A DNA stretch of 38,434 nucleotides from the IMG/VR virus record IMGVR_UViG_3300042514_001698, positions 1 through 38,434 of that record, one strand, 5' to 3'. Each line of letters begins with the position of its first letter. Within the stretch, counting starts at the first letter, position 1. The notes under the pieces are model-generated. The model made no database searches, was not told where the DNA came from, and was given only the letters and a program-made list of their open reading frames with translations. This DNA comes from a virus. Positions 6,382-13,259 of this stretch are shown in pieces. The position numbers were made by a program, and so were the translations under genes.

Positions 6382-7056
6382 ATGCCCCCCGCCTTGTCAT
6401 CCCGCCCATTCGCGTATCCGCTGCCAGGCTCCGCCCTCCAGGAGTTTTGCCACCCGGATCCCCTCCACCCGTTTGCCGCACCCCTCCGGTGGGATGATGA
6501 GGCCCTTGCCGCCAACTCCTACATCGCCATCCGCGCCCGCCGGCTGGCGCTTGACCTCCACGATCTCCCCCCGGCCACCCCAGACCTCCTCTCCCGCGTC
6601 GAGCGCCTCCCATGGGCCGCCTTCCCCTCCACCGCCCCGGCCCACCACTGGGGAAACCTGGACGACCACCGCGGAGACATCTACGCCCGCGCCCCCATCC
6701 GCTTCCTTGCCCGCCATGACGGCCGGTGGATCACCGCCCTCTCCCCCGCCTGGCGCATCGCCGGCAGCGTCGTCGTCCCCCTCTCCATGCTCCAGCTCAT
6801 CGCCCGACTCCCCAGGGCGGAAGTCTACCTGGAAGGCCTCGCCAACGGCCCGCTCTACTTCCGCTTCACCGGCGGCCTCGGCATCATGCCTAACCTTGGC
6901 CTTGACCACCCCAACCGCATCATCTTCCGCCCGAAAGTTTACTTCGACGGCACCATCGCCACCCGGGAGCGCCCCCGGTCCCTCATCCTGGACATCACCC
7001 CGCCACCCCCGGAAGCCGCCATCCCGGACTGGCCCCCCGTCGTCGCAGAAGACTGA
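6382..7056 (+). CDS. Hypothetical early protein, 224 aa
   Basis: Function not recognised. The protein is Pro-rich at both ends and alternates strands and short helices in between (RGDIYARAPIRFLARHDGRWITALSPAW, then PLYFRFTGGLGIMPNLG). The arrangement 'NSYIAIRARR' followed by strand-rich segments is faintly clamp-like but too weak to call. One base separates it from the AP2-like gene and 15 nt from the initiator gene, so it is part of the replication operon. Codon use is typical of the phage core. Confidence 0.55.
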   Translation: MPPALSSRPFAYPLPGSALQEFCHPDPLHPFAAPLRWDDEALAANSYIAIRARRLALDLHDLPPATPDLLSRVERLPWAAFPSTAPAHHWGNLDDHRGDIYARAPIRFLARHDGRWITALSPAWRIAGSVVVPLSMLQLIARLPRAEVYLEGLANGPLYFRFTGGLGIMPNLGLDHPNRIIFRPKVYFDGTIATRERPRSLILDITPPPPEAAIPDWPPVVAED

Positions 7057-7071
7057 CCGCCCCCTTTCCCC

Positions 7072-7902
7072 ATGATCTACCTCAACCTAACCACCGCCAT
7101 CATCCGCTCCCCCGAATACGTCGGCGCGGAGCCCACCGAGCGCGCCACATGGCTCAACCTCCTCACCCATTGCGTGGAGCAGGAGAACGCCGGCCGCCTC
7201 GTCGGCGCCCGCCAATGGAAGGACCGCCAATGGCAACAAACCTGCGGCGTCACCCTCACTGAAACCCAAGCAAAAACCCGCCTCTGGACATGGGATGGAG
7301 ACGACCTCGTCGTCGCCTTTTACCCCATCGAAAAAGAAACCCAGGTAAAAACCAAACGCACCGCCGGACGCACCGGAGGAACCCAAACAACCCAAGCAAA
7401 AACCCAAGCAGCCAAAACCAATGGCCGCAAGGGCGGGCGCCCACCCAAAAACCCAAGCGAGCCGGAGAAACCCAAGCAAAACCCAAGCATAAACCCAACG
7501 GAAGAGAAGATAAGAGAAGAGAAGAGAAAGGAAGAAAAGGAAAAGGAAGAACGCGCAAGCGCGCCCGCTGTCGCGGGAGTGAGTGTTCCCGATCTGGTTG
7601 CCCTTTACCCCCGCCGGGAAGGCCTCGCCAACGCCGCCGAGGCACTCGCCCGACACCTCGCCAACGGCGCCGACCCGCTCGCCGTCGCCACCGGCACCCG
7701 CGCCCACGCCGCCGTCATCCGCACACTCCCCGGCGGACACCTCAACAAGTTCGTCAAAAGCGCCGAACGATTCTTCGCCGGCCGCCACTGGGAAGACGAT
7801 CCCCAAACCATCCTCCGCACCGCCGGCACCCAGGACGGTTCCCCCACCCTCCCCCTCGACCTCGGCGGCCGCTCCGCCGCCCGCACCGTCAAAATCTCCT
7901 AA
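7072..7902 (+). CDS. DnaD-like replication initiator with internal iterons
   Basis: A 276-residue protein built like phage replication initiators. An N-terminal winged-helix-like domain (residues 1-85, LNLTTAIIRSPEYVG...ERATWLNLLTHCVEQENAG) is followed by a low-complexity Lys/Gln/Asn/Glu linker (about 90-165, with KIREEKRKEEKEKEER) and a C-terminal helical domain (about 170-250). The N-terminal pattern is that of 'phage replisome organiser' proteins, which bind the origin and recruit a helicase loader. The gene is followed directly by a DnaC-like loader, matching lambda O-P and similar pairs. The DNA coding for the linker contains repeated ACCCAAGC boxes and a polypurine run, annotated separately as a candidate origin. 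Confidence 0.7.
   Translation: MIYLNLTTAIIRSPEYVGAEPTERATWLNLLTHCVEQENAGRLVGARQWKDRQWQQTCGVTLTETQAKTRLWTWDGDDLVVAFYPIEKETQVKTKRTAGRTGGTQTTQAKTQAAKTNGRKGGRPPKNPSEPEKPKQNPSINPTEEKIREEKRKEEKEKEERASAPAVAGVSVPDLVALYPRREGLANAAEALARHLANGADPLAVATGTRAHAAVIRTLPGGHLNKFVKSAERFFAGRHWEDDPQTILRTAGTQDGSPTLPLDLGGRSAARTVKIS
7264..7565 (+). other. Candidate replication origin: ACCCAAGC iterons plus polypurine tract
   Basis: Inside the initiator gene the 8-mer ACCCAAGC occurs six times (7264, 7390, 7402, 7451, 7470, 7481). Near-matches occur at 7339, 7381 and 7493, and most copies extend to ACCCAAGCAAAACCC. Immediately downstream, 7500-7551 is a nearly uninterrupted purine run (one T). It is followed by two small inverted repeats (CGCGC-AA-GCGCG at 7552-7563, and CCCGC/GCGGG just after). 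Iterons within the initiator gene next to an easily melted tract is the layout of the lambda origin in gene O. The same DNA encodes a low-complexity linker, so repeat-driven protein sequence is an alternative explanation. Confidence 0.55.
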
Positions 7903-7904
7903 CC

Positions 7905-7940
7905 GTCAACCAGGTCAACCCAGTCAACCCCGTCCCCAAC
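7905..7940 (+). repeat. 9-nt tandem repeat, GTCAACCCA type (copy 2)
   Basis: Four 9-nt units (GTCAACCAG, GTCAACCCA, GTCAACCCC, GTCCCCAAC) fill almost the whole gap between the initiator stop and the helicase-loader start. This is the most regular of the three arrays. Each full unit carries GTCAAC. A role as operator or translation spacer is possible but not shown. Confidence 0.8.
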
Positions 7941-7941
7941 C

Positions 7942-8664
7942 ATGGAAACCACCAACCCCGCCACCGCCGTCAACACCTGCGCCTGCGGCAGCCCCATCCA
8001 CTACGAGCCCATCCTCGTCTCCGGCCGGGACCTCGCCCGTCCCCTCCACCGCGTCTGTGACCCCTGCAAAGCCCTTGCCACCGCCGCCGCGGAGAAATCC
8101 GCACGCGCCGCCCGCGCCGCACGCCAGGAGGCCCTCGTCGTCGAGCAACTCCCCCCCGACCTCCTCGACACCCAGACCAACCACCCCACCTTCAACACCG
8201 GCCTCTGGGCCGCCGTCGACCTCTGGAGCCCCACCCATGCCGAATACTGGCTTGGCATCATCGGCGGCGCCGGCCGCTGCAAGACCCGCTGCATGGCACT
8301 CATGGCCGCCCGCCTCATCCGCGCCGGCCACCGCCTCACCTGGACCACCTCCAACCGCCTCCGGGACGCCGCCATGGACCGCCACAACCGCAACCTCTCC
8401 ATCTCCACCATCGCCCGCGCCCACCTCGCCGCATGCCTCACCACCCCGTGGCTCTTCCTCGACGACTTCGGCAAGAACGAATGGTCCCCCGCCTTCGAGT
8501 CCCAGCTCTTCCAGATCCTCGACCACCGGAAAAACCACCGCCTCCCCCTCGTCTACTCCTCCAACGCCCACCCCAGCGACTTCTCCCTCACCATCTCCTC
8601 CCTCAACGCCGCTCCCATCATCGGCCGCCTCCTCGACCGCACCACCATCCTCGAGCTCGCCTAG
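7942..8664 (+). CDS. DnaC-like helicase loader (AAA+ ATPase)
   Basis: A 240-residue protein matching the DnaC/IstB-type AAA+ ATPases that load the replicative helicase. The N-terminus has a Cys-rich, zinc-ribbon-like element (CACGSP...CDPCK, residues 12-36). The ATPase part has Walker A GGAGRCKT (about 110-117), Walker B WLFLDDFGKN (about 170-179) and a sensor-like VYSSNAHP (about 209-216). It directly follows the initiator, so the pair probably recruits the host DnaB helicase to the phage origin. No helicase or polymerase gene was found in the window, which fits dependence on the host replisome. Confidence 0.85.
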   Translation: METTNPATAVNTCACGSPIHYEPILVSGRDLARPLHRVCDPCKALATAAAEKSARAARAARQEALVVEQLPPDLLDTQTNHPTFNTGLWAAVDLWSPTHAEYWLGIIGGAGRCKTRCMALMAARLIRAGHRLTWTTSNRLRDAAMDRHNRNLSISTIARAHLAACLTTPWLFLDDFGKNEWSPAFESQLFQILDHRKNHRLPLVYSSNAHPSDFSLTISSLNAAPIIGRLLDRTTILELA

Positions 8665-8695
8665 TCAACCAGGTCAACACCGTCAACACCGTCCT
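8664..8695 (+). repeat. 9-nt tandem repeat, GTCAACCCA type (copy 3)
   Basis: Units GTCAACCAG, GTCAACACC and GTCAACACC, then a truncated GTCCTCC, begin at the last base of the helicase-loader stop codon and lie before the next start at 8707. The period is again 9 nt. The first unit is identical to the first unit of the array at 7905. Confidence 0.8.
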
Positions 8696-8706
8696 CCAAT
8701 AACCCC

Positions 8707-9300
8707 ATGAACTACCACGGCCCACTCTTCGGAAAAATCGGACGGCGCCATATTTTGCTGACAATGACCAGCGAGGATGTCGACCGACTAAAACACGAAC
8801 TCGCCCTCGCCCAGTCCGCCAACAGCGATGTGGCTCGGATTGCCCAAGAGCGCGACGATGCGCTGGAGCTTGTCGAGATGCTCAAAGAAGCCAGAGGCGA
8901 GCGCCCGCCACGGCATGTCGTCAGGGCGCTGGAAAAGCAACTCGCTGAATCCCGCGCCATCGCCGAGAAGCTAGCGGAGGCCCTTCAATGCCAGCAGGAC
9001 GCAGAGGAGTGGATTGAGAACGCGGACCCAGAATCCGCGTTCTTCGAGGCAACCCTGAGCCTCATGCTCAACTCCGCGGCCGACATGAGGAAAGAAACCC
9101 TCGCCGCCCACCGCGCCGCCCGTGCGAATGTTCGCCTCGCTCGCCCACTTCCTCAGAGTGGGGAAGCAAACTGCCCGGAGTGCCTCGCGGCGAAATCAGT
9201 GGCGCGGCATAACGCGGACTGGACGTGCCATAAATGCGGGTTCTGTGAAACCGCAGACCCAGAAACTGAACGCGCCGCCCGTGGAAAGGAGCAGGAATGA
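8707..9300 (+). CDS. Coiled-coil protein with C-terminal zinc ribbon
   Basis: A 197-residue accessory protein in three parts. An N-terminal motif, NYHGPLFGKIGRRHILL (residues 2-18), is one I recall in many unrelated phage proteins. A long coiled-coil region follows (about 20-105, heptad-like LKHELALAQSANSDVARIAQERDDAL and beyond). At the C-terminus is a four-Cys zinc ribbon (CPEC at about 157-160 and CHKCGFC near 174-180). The function is unknown; such proteins can be host-takeover or restriction-alleviation factors, but there is no direct evidence. Base composition is clearly less C-ended than its neighbours, implying later arrival. The stop overlaps the next start (ATGA). Confidence 0.6.
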   Translation: MNYHGPLFGKIGRRHILLTMTSEDVDRLKHELALAQSANSDVARIAQERDDALELVEMLKEARGERPPRHVVRALEKQLAESRAIAEKLAEALQCQQDAEEWIENADPESAFFEATLSLMLNSAADMRKETLAAHRAARANVRLARPLPQSGEANCPECLAAKSVARHNADWTCHKCGFCETADPETERAARGKEQE

Positions 9301-9731
9301 GCACCAACCAAGCAGGCAAAGGAGACAGCCCGCGACCAGTGAACCGCGCAGCATGGGACGCGACATTTGAGCGCATCGAGGCGAGCAAGCGGGCGAAGGA
9401 CAACCCACCATCACTAGAAACCGCACTTGGACTCCCGAAAGGGTCGTTTGCCGAGACTCGCCGACAGATGGCCGAGAAGGAGAAAACCGAAAGCCCACCG
9501 GATGCGGCGACTTGTTCTGGCTGGGTTGGGAAACTGACTCATGACCGATCCGGTTGGTCTGATTGGGGATGGCTCCGTGATGAAATGAACGACCTGATAA
9601 TTATCGTGAAGGCGCCGCCGATGGACGAAGAGGAAGTCAACAAGCACCGCCGCGCTGGGACTGATCCCACACAAGCGCGAGTGGATGCCATTCTCGCTGC
9701 AATTAATGGCCAGAACGCAAAGTGCTACTGA
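9297..9731 (+). CDS. Accessory phage protein with KGDSPRPVN motif
   Basis: A 144-residue protein. The N-terminal KGDSPRPVNRAAWDATFERI resembles the short 'KGD.pRPV....yd..fdrIfg' element found at the start of many phage accessory proteins. Residues about 75-120 carry a Trp-rich acidic segment (GWSDWGWLRDEMNDLIIIVKAPPMDEEEV). Function not recognised. It shares its atypical base composition with the preceding gene, so the two probably moved in as one cassette. Start by ATGA overlap. Confidence 0.55.
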   Translation: MSTNQAGKGDSPRPVNRAAWDATFERIEASKRAKDNPPSLETALGLPKGSFAETRRQMAEKEKTESPPDAATCSGWVGKLTHDRSGWSDWGWLRDEMNDLIIIVKAPPMDEEEVNKHRRAGTDPTQARVDAILAAINGQNAKCY

Positions 9732-9764
9732 TTGACCAGTTGAGTAACCAGCTACACCCGACCC

Positions 9765-10148
9765 ATGAACCCCACCGCCCTCGCCGAAGTCCTCCAGCGC
9801 GTCCCCACGGACATGCTCGATGCCGAGCTCACCCGCCGGCGACACCTCACCCCCGCCGTCCATGCCGCCCTGGCCGCCGTCGCGGAGGAGTTCAACATCC
9901 CCATCTCCTCCATCCTCGGCAAAGCCGACACCACCGTCACCGTCCGCCGCGCCCGCCACATGGCCACCGTCATCGTTTACCGCCACAAGAACAACCTCAC
10001 CCAGTCCGCCCGCGTCCTCAACCGCCAGAGCCACAGCAGCATCTACCACTCCCTCCGCACCCACGCCAAGCTCCTCGCCTACCCGGACTACCAAGCACGC
10101 TTCCACCGCGTCCTCGCCCAGATCAAATCCACCCAGCCCGCCCCATGA
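9765..10148 (+). CDS. Stand-alone DnaA domain IV-like DNA-binding protein
   Basis: A 127-residue protein whose residues 30-115 match the C-terminal DNA-binding domain of the initiator DnaA. The helix pair VHAALAAVAEEFNIPISSILGK and the signature VRRARHMATVIVYRHKNNLTQSARVLNR are followed by QSHSSIYHSLRT, in place of the usual 'RDHSTVLHA'. The ATPase and oligomerisation domains of DnaA are absent. It could bind DnaA boxes to recruit or block host DnaA, or act as a transcription factor. No cluster of DnaA boxes was seen in this window. It sits between the replication genes and the terminase. Confidence 0.8.
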   Translation: MNPTALAEVLQRVPTDMLDAELTRRRHLTPAVHAALAAVAEEFNIPISSILGKADTTVTVRRARHMATVIVYRHKNNLTQSARVLNRQSHSSIYHSLRTHAKLLAYPDYQARFHRVLAQIKSTQPAP

Positions 10149-10519
10149 CCACGCCCGCCCACCTCATCCAGATGGAGTTCGCCGGCTTCCCGGCGGCCAC
10201 CGCCGCCAAAGCCAAGCAAGCCGCCCGCAGCGCCAAAGCCAAGGCCCGCAGCGGCGTCACCCCCATCCTCCTCATCAAGCGAAAGTTCCGCCTCCGCTGG
10301 AGTGACCTCGAGCTCCTCGTCCTCCTGGAGATGGGCCGCCGCCCCGTCACCTTCGCCGGCCTCGTCGAGGAAACCGGCGGATCCACCTCCGGCGTTTGGA
10401 ATGTCCTCAGCCGCTGCATGCTGGTAGAAGAGTTTGCGGAAAAGCAGATCCACGCCGGCCGCACCTACTACGCCCTCACCAACCTCGGCAAGATCGAGCT
10501 CGCCAAGATCCTCGCATGA
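10145..10519 (+). CDS. Winged-helix DNA-binding protein
   Basis: A 124-residue protein. An Ala/Lys-rich helical N-terminus (TAAKAKQAARSAKAKARSG, residues 20-38) is followed by a winged helix at about 48-120: helix SDLELLVLLEM, helix FAGLVEETG, recognition helix STSGVWNVLSRCMLVEE, and wing KQIHAGRTYYALTNLGK. The pattern is MarR/PadR-like. It lies just before the small terminase with ATGA overlaps on both sides, a place where phages often encode a late regulator or a terminase accessory protein. The role is not decided. Confidence 0.7.
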   Translation: MTTPAHLIQMEFAGFPAATAAKAKQAARSAKAKARSGVTPILLIKRKFRLRWSDLELLVLLEMGRRPVTFAGLVEETGGSTSGVWNVLSRCMLVEEFAEKQIHAGRTYYALTNLGKIELAKILA

Positions 10520-10983
10520 ACCCGCCCACTGATCCCCTCAACCCCCGGGAACGCGCATTTGTTGATGCCTACATCGTTTCCGGCCAAGCCACGGACGCCT
10601 ACCGCAAGGCCGGCTATGCCGCCACCACCGCCCGGGCCGCCAACGTCGGCGCCCACAAGATCCTCCACCGCCCCAGAGTCGCCGCAGCCATCGCCGCGGA
10701 GCGCGCCGCCCTCCGCGCCGCCTCCCGCATGACCAAGGAAGACGCCATCGACTGGCTTTGCGACGCCATCCGCACCCCGATCGGGGAAATCGACGAGAAA
10801 AACCAACTCGCCCAGGAATGGACCGTTGAGGAAGTCGGAGAGCTCACCACAAAAACGAAGCTCAAGATGGTCCCCAAGCTGGAAAGCCTCAAACAGCTCG
10901 CCCTCATGCTTGGCTGGAACGCCCCGGAGGAAGTCAACACCCACCACCAGGTCACCATCGTCATCGGCGGCGATGCCGAGTAA
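10516..10983 (+). CDS. terS: Terminase small subunit
   Basis: A 155-residue DNA-recognition subunit of the packaging motor, which binds the packaging start site and hands the DNA to the large subunit. The N-terminus has the Terminase_2 signature: NPRERAFVDAYIVSGQATDAYRKAGY, then ANVGAHKILHRPRVAAAIAAER (an HTH plus helical arm). The middle is helical and the C-terminus is strand-rich (HHQVTIVIGGDAE). Position directly before the large subunit confirms the call. Start by ATGA overlap with the winged-helix gene. Confidence 0.9.
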   Translation: MNPPTDPLNPRERAFVDAYIVSGQATDAYRKAGYAATTARAANVGAHKILHRPRVAAAIAAERAALRAASRMTKEDAIDWLCDAIRTPIGEIDEKNQLAQEWTVEEVGELTTKTKLKMVPKLESLKQLALMLGWNAPEEVNTHHQVTIVIGGDAE

Positions 10984-10995
10984 CCCGCCCCCCTC

Positions 10996-12339
10996 ATGCC
11001 CCCAGCCCCCAAACAGATCGTCCTCGAGCTCCGGCCCCGCCGGCAGTTCCGGGCGTTCATCGAGTCGGAAAAACGCTGGGACTGCCTCGTCGTCCACCGC
11101 CGCGGCGGCAAGACCTTCTCCGCCCTCCAGAAGCTCCTCAAGCGCGCCCTCTCCCACCGCCGCAAAGGCCCGCCCAAACGCTACGCCTACGTCGCCCCCA
11201 CCCGAGACCAAGCCAAGGACATCGTCTGGGGATACCTCAAACGCTTCACCTCCGCCATCCCCGGCGTCATCAAGAACGAGGCCGAACTCACCGTCACCCT
11301 CCCGGACCAAACCGTCATCCGCCTCTACTCCGGGGACAACTACGAGCGCATGCGCGGCCTCTACTTTGATGGCGTCGTCATGGACGAACCGGAAGACATC
11401 GACCCCCTCGCGTGGCCCTCCGTCATTCGCCCCACCCTCACCGATTACCAAGGCTGGGCTATCTGGATCGGCACTATCAAGGGGAAGAAAGGCCAATGGA
11501 AGCGCCTCATGGACGCCCGGGAGAATCCAGACTGGTTCTCCATGCTCCTCCGCGCCTCGGAGTCCGGCATCATCCCGCCGGAGGAACTACGGGACATCGA
11601 GGAAGACGCCCGCCGCCGCGGCATGCATGACATCTACCTCCAGGAATACGAGTGCGACCCCAACATCGGCATCCCCGGCACCCTCTTCGCCAAGTTCTGC
11701 ACGGACGCCATCACCACCGGCCGCGTCATCGACTACCCATGGGAACGCTCGGAGCTCGTCCACACCTTTTGGGACCTCGGCAGCCCGGAGAACATGCGTT
11801 GCACCTACGTCCAATTCGTTGGCCGGGAAATCCTCGTCATCGACCACGATGCCGACCTCCATGACCCGGAGATGACCCCCGCCCGCCGCGTCGCCCACAT
11901 GATGGCCAAAGGCTACCCCTACGGCTACCACTTCTTCCCCCATGATGCCGCCGCCCGGGAAAAGTCCGGCTTGAACTTCCAGCAGCAAATGACCAAGGCC
12001 GGCCTCGAAAATATCCGCATCATCCCCCAATGCCGGACCATTTGGCCAGGCGTCAACAAGCTCGCCGAAATCTTCCCCCGCCTCGTCTTCCACAAGACCA
12101 CCACCCCCTACCTCATCGAGTCCCTGGAGAACTACCGCCGGAAGATCGACAAGGACGGCAACGTCACAGACACCATCCACCAAGACTGGTCATGCCACTC
12201 CACCGACTCCATGCGGATGCTCGCCGAGGCCATGCTCAACGGCCTCCTCAAAGGCCACGCCGAAGTCATCCGGGACCACCGCCCAGCCAACCAACGCCAG
12301 CGGAAAGCGACCGCCGGCCGCTACAAACCAAAGCGATAG
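10996..12339 (+). CDS. terL: Terminase large subunit
   Basis: A 447-residue ATPase-nuclease that pumps DNA into the prohead and cuts it. The Walker A-like HRRGGKT is at residues 34-40, Walker B GVVMDEPED about 126-134, and the coupling motif region IWIGTIKGKKGQW about 155-167. The RNase H-like nuclease domain has its acidic residues in FWDLGSPEN (about 257), FFPHDAAAREKSG (about 313-325) and HSTDSMRM (about 400). The Arg/Lys-rich end (NQRQRKATAGRYKPKR) is typical. The length fits terminases of podoviruses. The packaging mode (pac or cos) cannot be read from it. Confidence 0.96.
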   Translation: MPPAPKQIVLELRPRRQFRAFIESEKRWDCLVVHRRGGKTFSALQKLLKRALSHRRKGPPKRYAYVAPTRDQAKDIVWGYLKRFTSAIPGVIKNEAELTVTLPDQTVIRLYSGDNYERMRGLYFDGVVMDEPEDIDPLAWPSVIRPTLTDYQGWAIWIGTIKGKKGQWKRLMDARENPDWFSMLLRASESGIIPPEELRDIEEDARRRGMHDIYLQEYECDPNIGIPGTLFAKFCTDAITTGRVIDYPWERSELVHTFWDLGSPENMRCTYVQFVGREILVIDHDADLHDPEMTPARRVAHMMAKGYPYGYHFFPHDAAAREKSGLNFQQQMTKAGLENIRIIPQCRTIWPGVNKLAEIFPRLVFHKTTTPYLIESLENYRRKIDKDGNVTDTIHQDWSCHSTDSMRMLAEAMLNGLLKGHAEVIRDHRPANQRQRKATAGRYKPKR

Positions 12340-12364
12340 AGCGCCAATTCACCTAACCACCCAA

Positions 12365-12673
12365 ATGGACCACTACACCAAATCAAAATTGCGGAGCATT
12401 TCATCGGCGGATTCCACCGCCTTATTCAACCTAGTCATGAATGGCAAGGCAGCTTCAGTCATGAATGGCATCCAGCCCACCGAAGTATGGCTAGGACCGA
12501 CCGCCGCCCGCATTCTTTCTGTAGAATCAAACCATCAACTAGCTGAGGGGCGCGTTCCCTCCCCAGCAAGCATGGCCGCACTAATCGCCGACGACATGGA
12601 AGGCGCGCAACTGATGGGTCTTTGCGTGCGCCTCATGGCCAAGGAAGGGGTTCGCGTCGGCACCACGTTCTAG
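12365..12673 (+). CDS. Hypothetical protein, 102 aa
   Basis: Function not recognised. It is largely helical (SADSTALFNLVMNGKAASVMNGI, then MAALIADDMEGAQLMGLCVRLMAKEG). The leader is the usual CCTAACCACCC before ATG. Base composition is less C-ended than the terminase before it and the gene after it, so it may be a later insertion between packaging genes. It could be a small virion or regulatory protein. Confidence 0.5.
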   Translation: MDHYTKSKLRSISSADSTALFNLVMNGKAASVMNGIQPTEVWLGPTAARILSVESNHQLAEGRVPSPASMAALIADDMEGAQLMGLCVRLMAKEGVRVGTTF

Positions 12674-12677
12674 GGCG

Positions 12678-13025
12678 ATGGCATCCCCCTACGAGACCGC
12701 CGCCCGCTGGCACCTCGCCCATTGCCCAGGGGAATCCTTCCGGGACGTCATCGAGGCCCACCTCTTCCACGGCCACCTCATCGCCGGCCCCCGCCTCTTC
12801 CTCCTTGGCCGCCGCGTCTCTCACACATGGCCGGACGAGCTCCTCCGGGACCCATGGCAGACCGAACCGGAGGGAGACGCATGGCACGTCTGGCTTTGCG
12901 CCGGGGACCTCCGCGCCATCCCCGCCGTCGTCCCCTACCCGCTCCCGTGGGTCACCTACCACCGCCGCGGCCGGCTATGCCGCGCCCGCTTTTCCGCCCT
13001 CCTCCATTCCCGCGCTGGGCAATAG
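12678..13025 (+). CDS. Hypothetical protein between terminase and portal, 115 aa
   Basis: Function not recognised. The protein is rich in Trp, His and Arg. The core is strand-rich: DVIEAHLFHGHLIAGPRLFLLGRRV, then DPWQTEPEGDAWHVWLCAGDLRAIPAVVPYPLPWVTYHRRGRLCRARF. Genes of similar size and content occur between terminase and portal in podovirus-like prophages, sometimes annotated as virion-associated. The last codons overlap a 15-nt motif (13009-13023) that recurs before two other virion genes. Confidence 0.55.
   Translation: MASPYETAARWHLAHCPGESFRDVIEAHLFHGHLIAGPRLFLLGRRVSHTWPDELLRDPWQTEPEGDAWHVWLCAGDLRAIPAVVPYPLPWVTYHRRGRLCRARFSALLHSRAGQ
13009..13023 (+). repeat. 15-nt CCCGAGCTGGGCAAT-type motif (copy 1)
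   Basis: CCCGCGCTGGGCAAT differs at one base from the copy at 32566-32580 and at two from the copy at 16761-16775. All three lie 36-200 nt upstream of a virion gene. This one overlaps the end of the preceding coding sequence. Confidence 0.5.
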
Positions 13026-13059
13026 CAGCCACTCCTATCCCCCGGCCATCATCCCGGCC

Positions 13060-13257
13060 ATGGGATCATCCGCAAAGCCACCGGCAGCCCCACCGCCTGC
13101 ACCAGTCCCAAAGTCCGCCGACTCACTGGAAGGCGGCAACGCCCTGGTCAATGACCTTCGCAAGCGGCGCAACAGCTACCGGAACTCGTTCCTTGCTGGC
13201 GAGACCGGCACCACCACCGGCACCACCGGCACCGGCGGATCCTCATACCTCGGATAA
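13060..13257 (+). CDS. Small virion-associated protein before the portal (T7 gp7.3-position)
   Basis: A 65-residue protein. The N-terminus is Pro/Ala-rich (SSAKPPAAPPPAPVPKSADSL). The middle is basic (LVNDLRKRRNSYRNSFLAGE), and the Gly/Thr-rich tail ends GSSYLG. Podoviruses commonly encode such a small basic, Gly-rich protein just before the portal; T7 gp7.3 has this position and a tail-assembly role. The gp14-like protein at 22101 also ends SGSYLG, hinting at a shared terminal interaction motif. The start at 13060 is the first Met in the coding-like part. Two bases separate it from the portal gene. Confidence 0.55.
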   Translation: MGSSAKPPAAPPPAPVPKSADSLEGGNALVNDLRKRRNSYRNSFLAGETGTTTGTTGTGGSSYLG

Positions 13258-13259
13258 CC

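Noticed and set aside
5909-8695. CRISPR-like array from the 9-nt repeats
   Set aside because: Units are directly adjacent, far too short, and without spacers; no cas genes.
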